The notes beneath the pieces are model-generated. The model worked only from the letters and a program-made list of their open reading frames with translations. It was not told where the DNA came from and made no database searches. Positions 63,937 to 64,000 of a DNA stretch of 64,000 nt are shown here, one piece after another. The position numbers and the translations under genes are program-made. Position 1 is the first letter of the stretch. Every line of letters begins with the position of its first letter. Location: contig NZ_CP014782.1 of the NCBI RefSeq assembly GCF_002005305.1, forward strand, positions 2,418,001-2,482,000, written 5' to 3'. Origin of the DNA: Shewanella psychrophila. Lineage in GTDB: Bacteria > Pseudomonadota > Gammaproteobacteria > Enterobacterales > Shewanellaceae.

Positions 63937-64000
63937 CGTTACAAAGATGACAACAGAAAAAACATAAAGGCAACATCACCTCAATCAATTAACAACAAGG
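63937..64000. other. Window end, no feature
   Basis: 64 bp, presumably promoter region of the last gene; nothing recognised. Confidence 0.4.

Overview
The window comes from a marine gammaproteobacterium, almost certainly a Shewanella. The evidence is a complete pfaR-pfaABCD polyunsaturated fatty acid (PUFA) synthase locus with a separate pfaE, the yqcC-truC-yqcA and syd/queF neighbourhoods, many small gammaproteobacterial DUF proteins, and a moderate, slightly AT-rich composition. No tRNA, rRNA, prophage or CRISPR array was seen.

Layout. 1-4.3 kb: purU, a ptsG-type PTS permease, and the yqcC-truC-yqcA operon, all on the minus strand. 4.4-5.8 kb: a DUF3549/DUF3301 pair followed by nine copies of an 8-bp repeat. 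5.9-7.5 kb: no proteins, but two minus-strand RNAs packed with GGA motifs. Each has a terminator at its 3' end and a UvrY/GacA-type box about 180 bp upstream of a plausible start; they look like a pair of CsrB-family sRNAs. They lie between yqcC and syd, the same neighbourhood as csrB in E. coli. 7.6-12.4 kb: housekeeping and small conserved genes ending with syd and queF. 12.5-14.3 kb: an outer-membrane protein and a repeat-containing lipoprotein. 14.7-20.5 kb: two tandem LysR paralogues, an alkylsulfatase and an outer-membrane porin. The second LysR gene and the alkylsulfatase each carry a one-base frameshift. 20.5-21.7 kb: pfaE and a CCGSCS-motif peptide. 21.8-27.5 kb: a Lol-like operon (LolA-like protein, two FtsX/LolE-type permeases, ATPase, beta-barrel) with two 33-codon micro-ORFs in a 91-bp tandem repeat. 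27.8-34.5 kb: a lipoprotein, an LpxR-type lipid A deacylase with a DUF3313 lipoprotein, and an RND efflux pair. 34.8-36.6 kb: three small exported proteins. 36.7-39.4 kb: a CadC/ToxR-like regulator split by an IS5-family (IS903-group) element with a 9-bp target duplication. 39.4-42.1 kb: an EF-G paralogue and a small lipoprotein.

42.7-61.8 kb is the PUFA synthase: pfaR, pfaA (KS-MAT-6xACP-KR), pfaB (AT), pfaC (KS-CLF-DH-DH) and pfaD (enoyl reductase). pfaE, 21 kb away, encodes the phosphopantetheinyl transferase needed to activate the six ACPs. As written, pfaA is split by a single extra G in the third ACP. A short GC-rich DNA motif recurs in pfaA, in pfaC and after pfaD, in different reading frames and in noncoding DNA. 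62.2-63.9 kb: a trypsin-like protease, frameshifted in a G7 run, and a small membrane protein.

Four genes are broken by single-base indels. This may reflect sequencing error or genuine decay; raw reads would decide.
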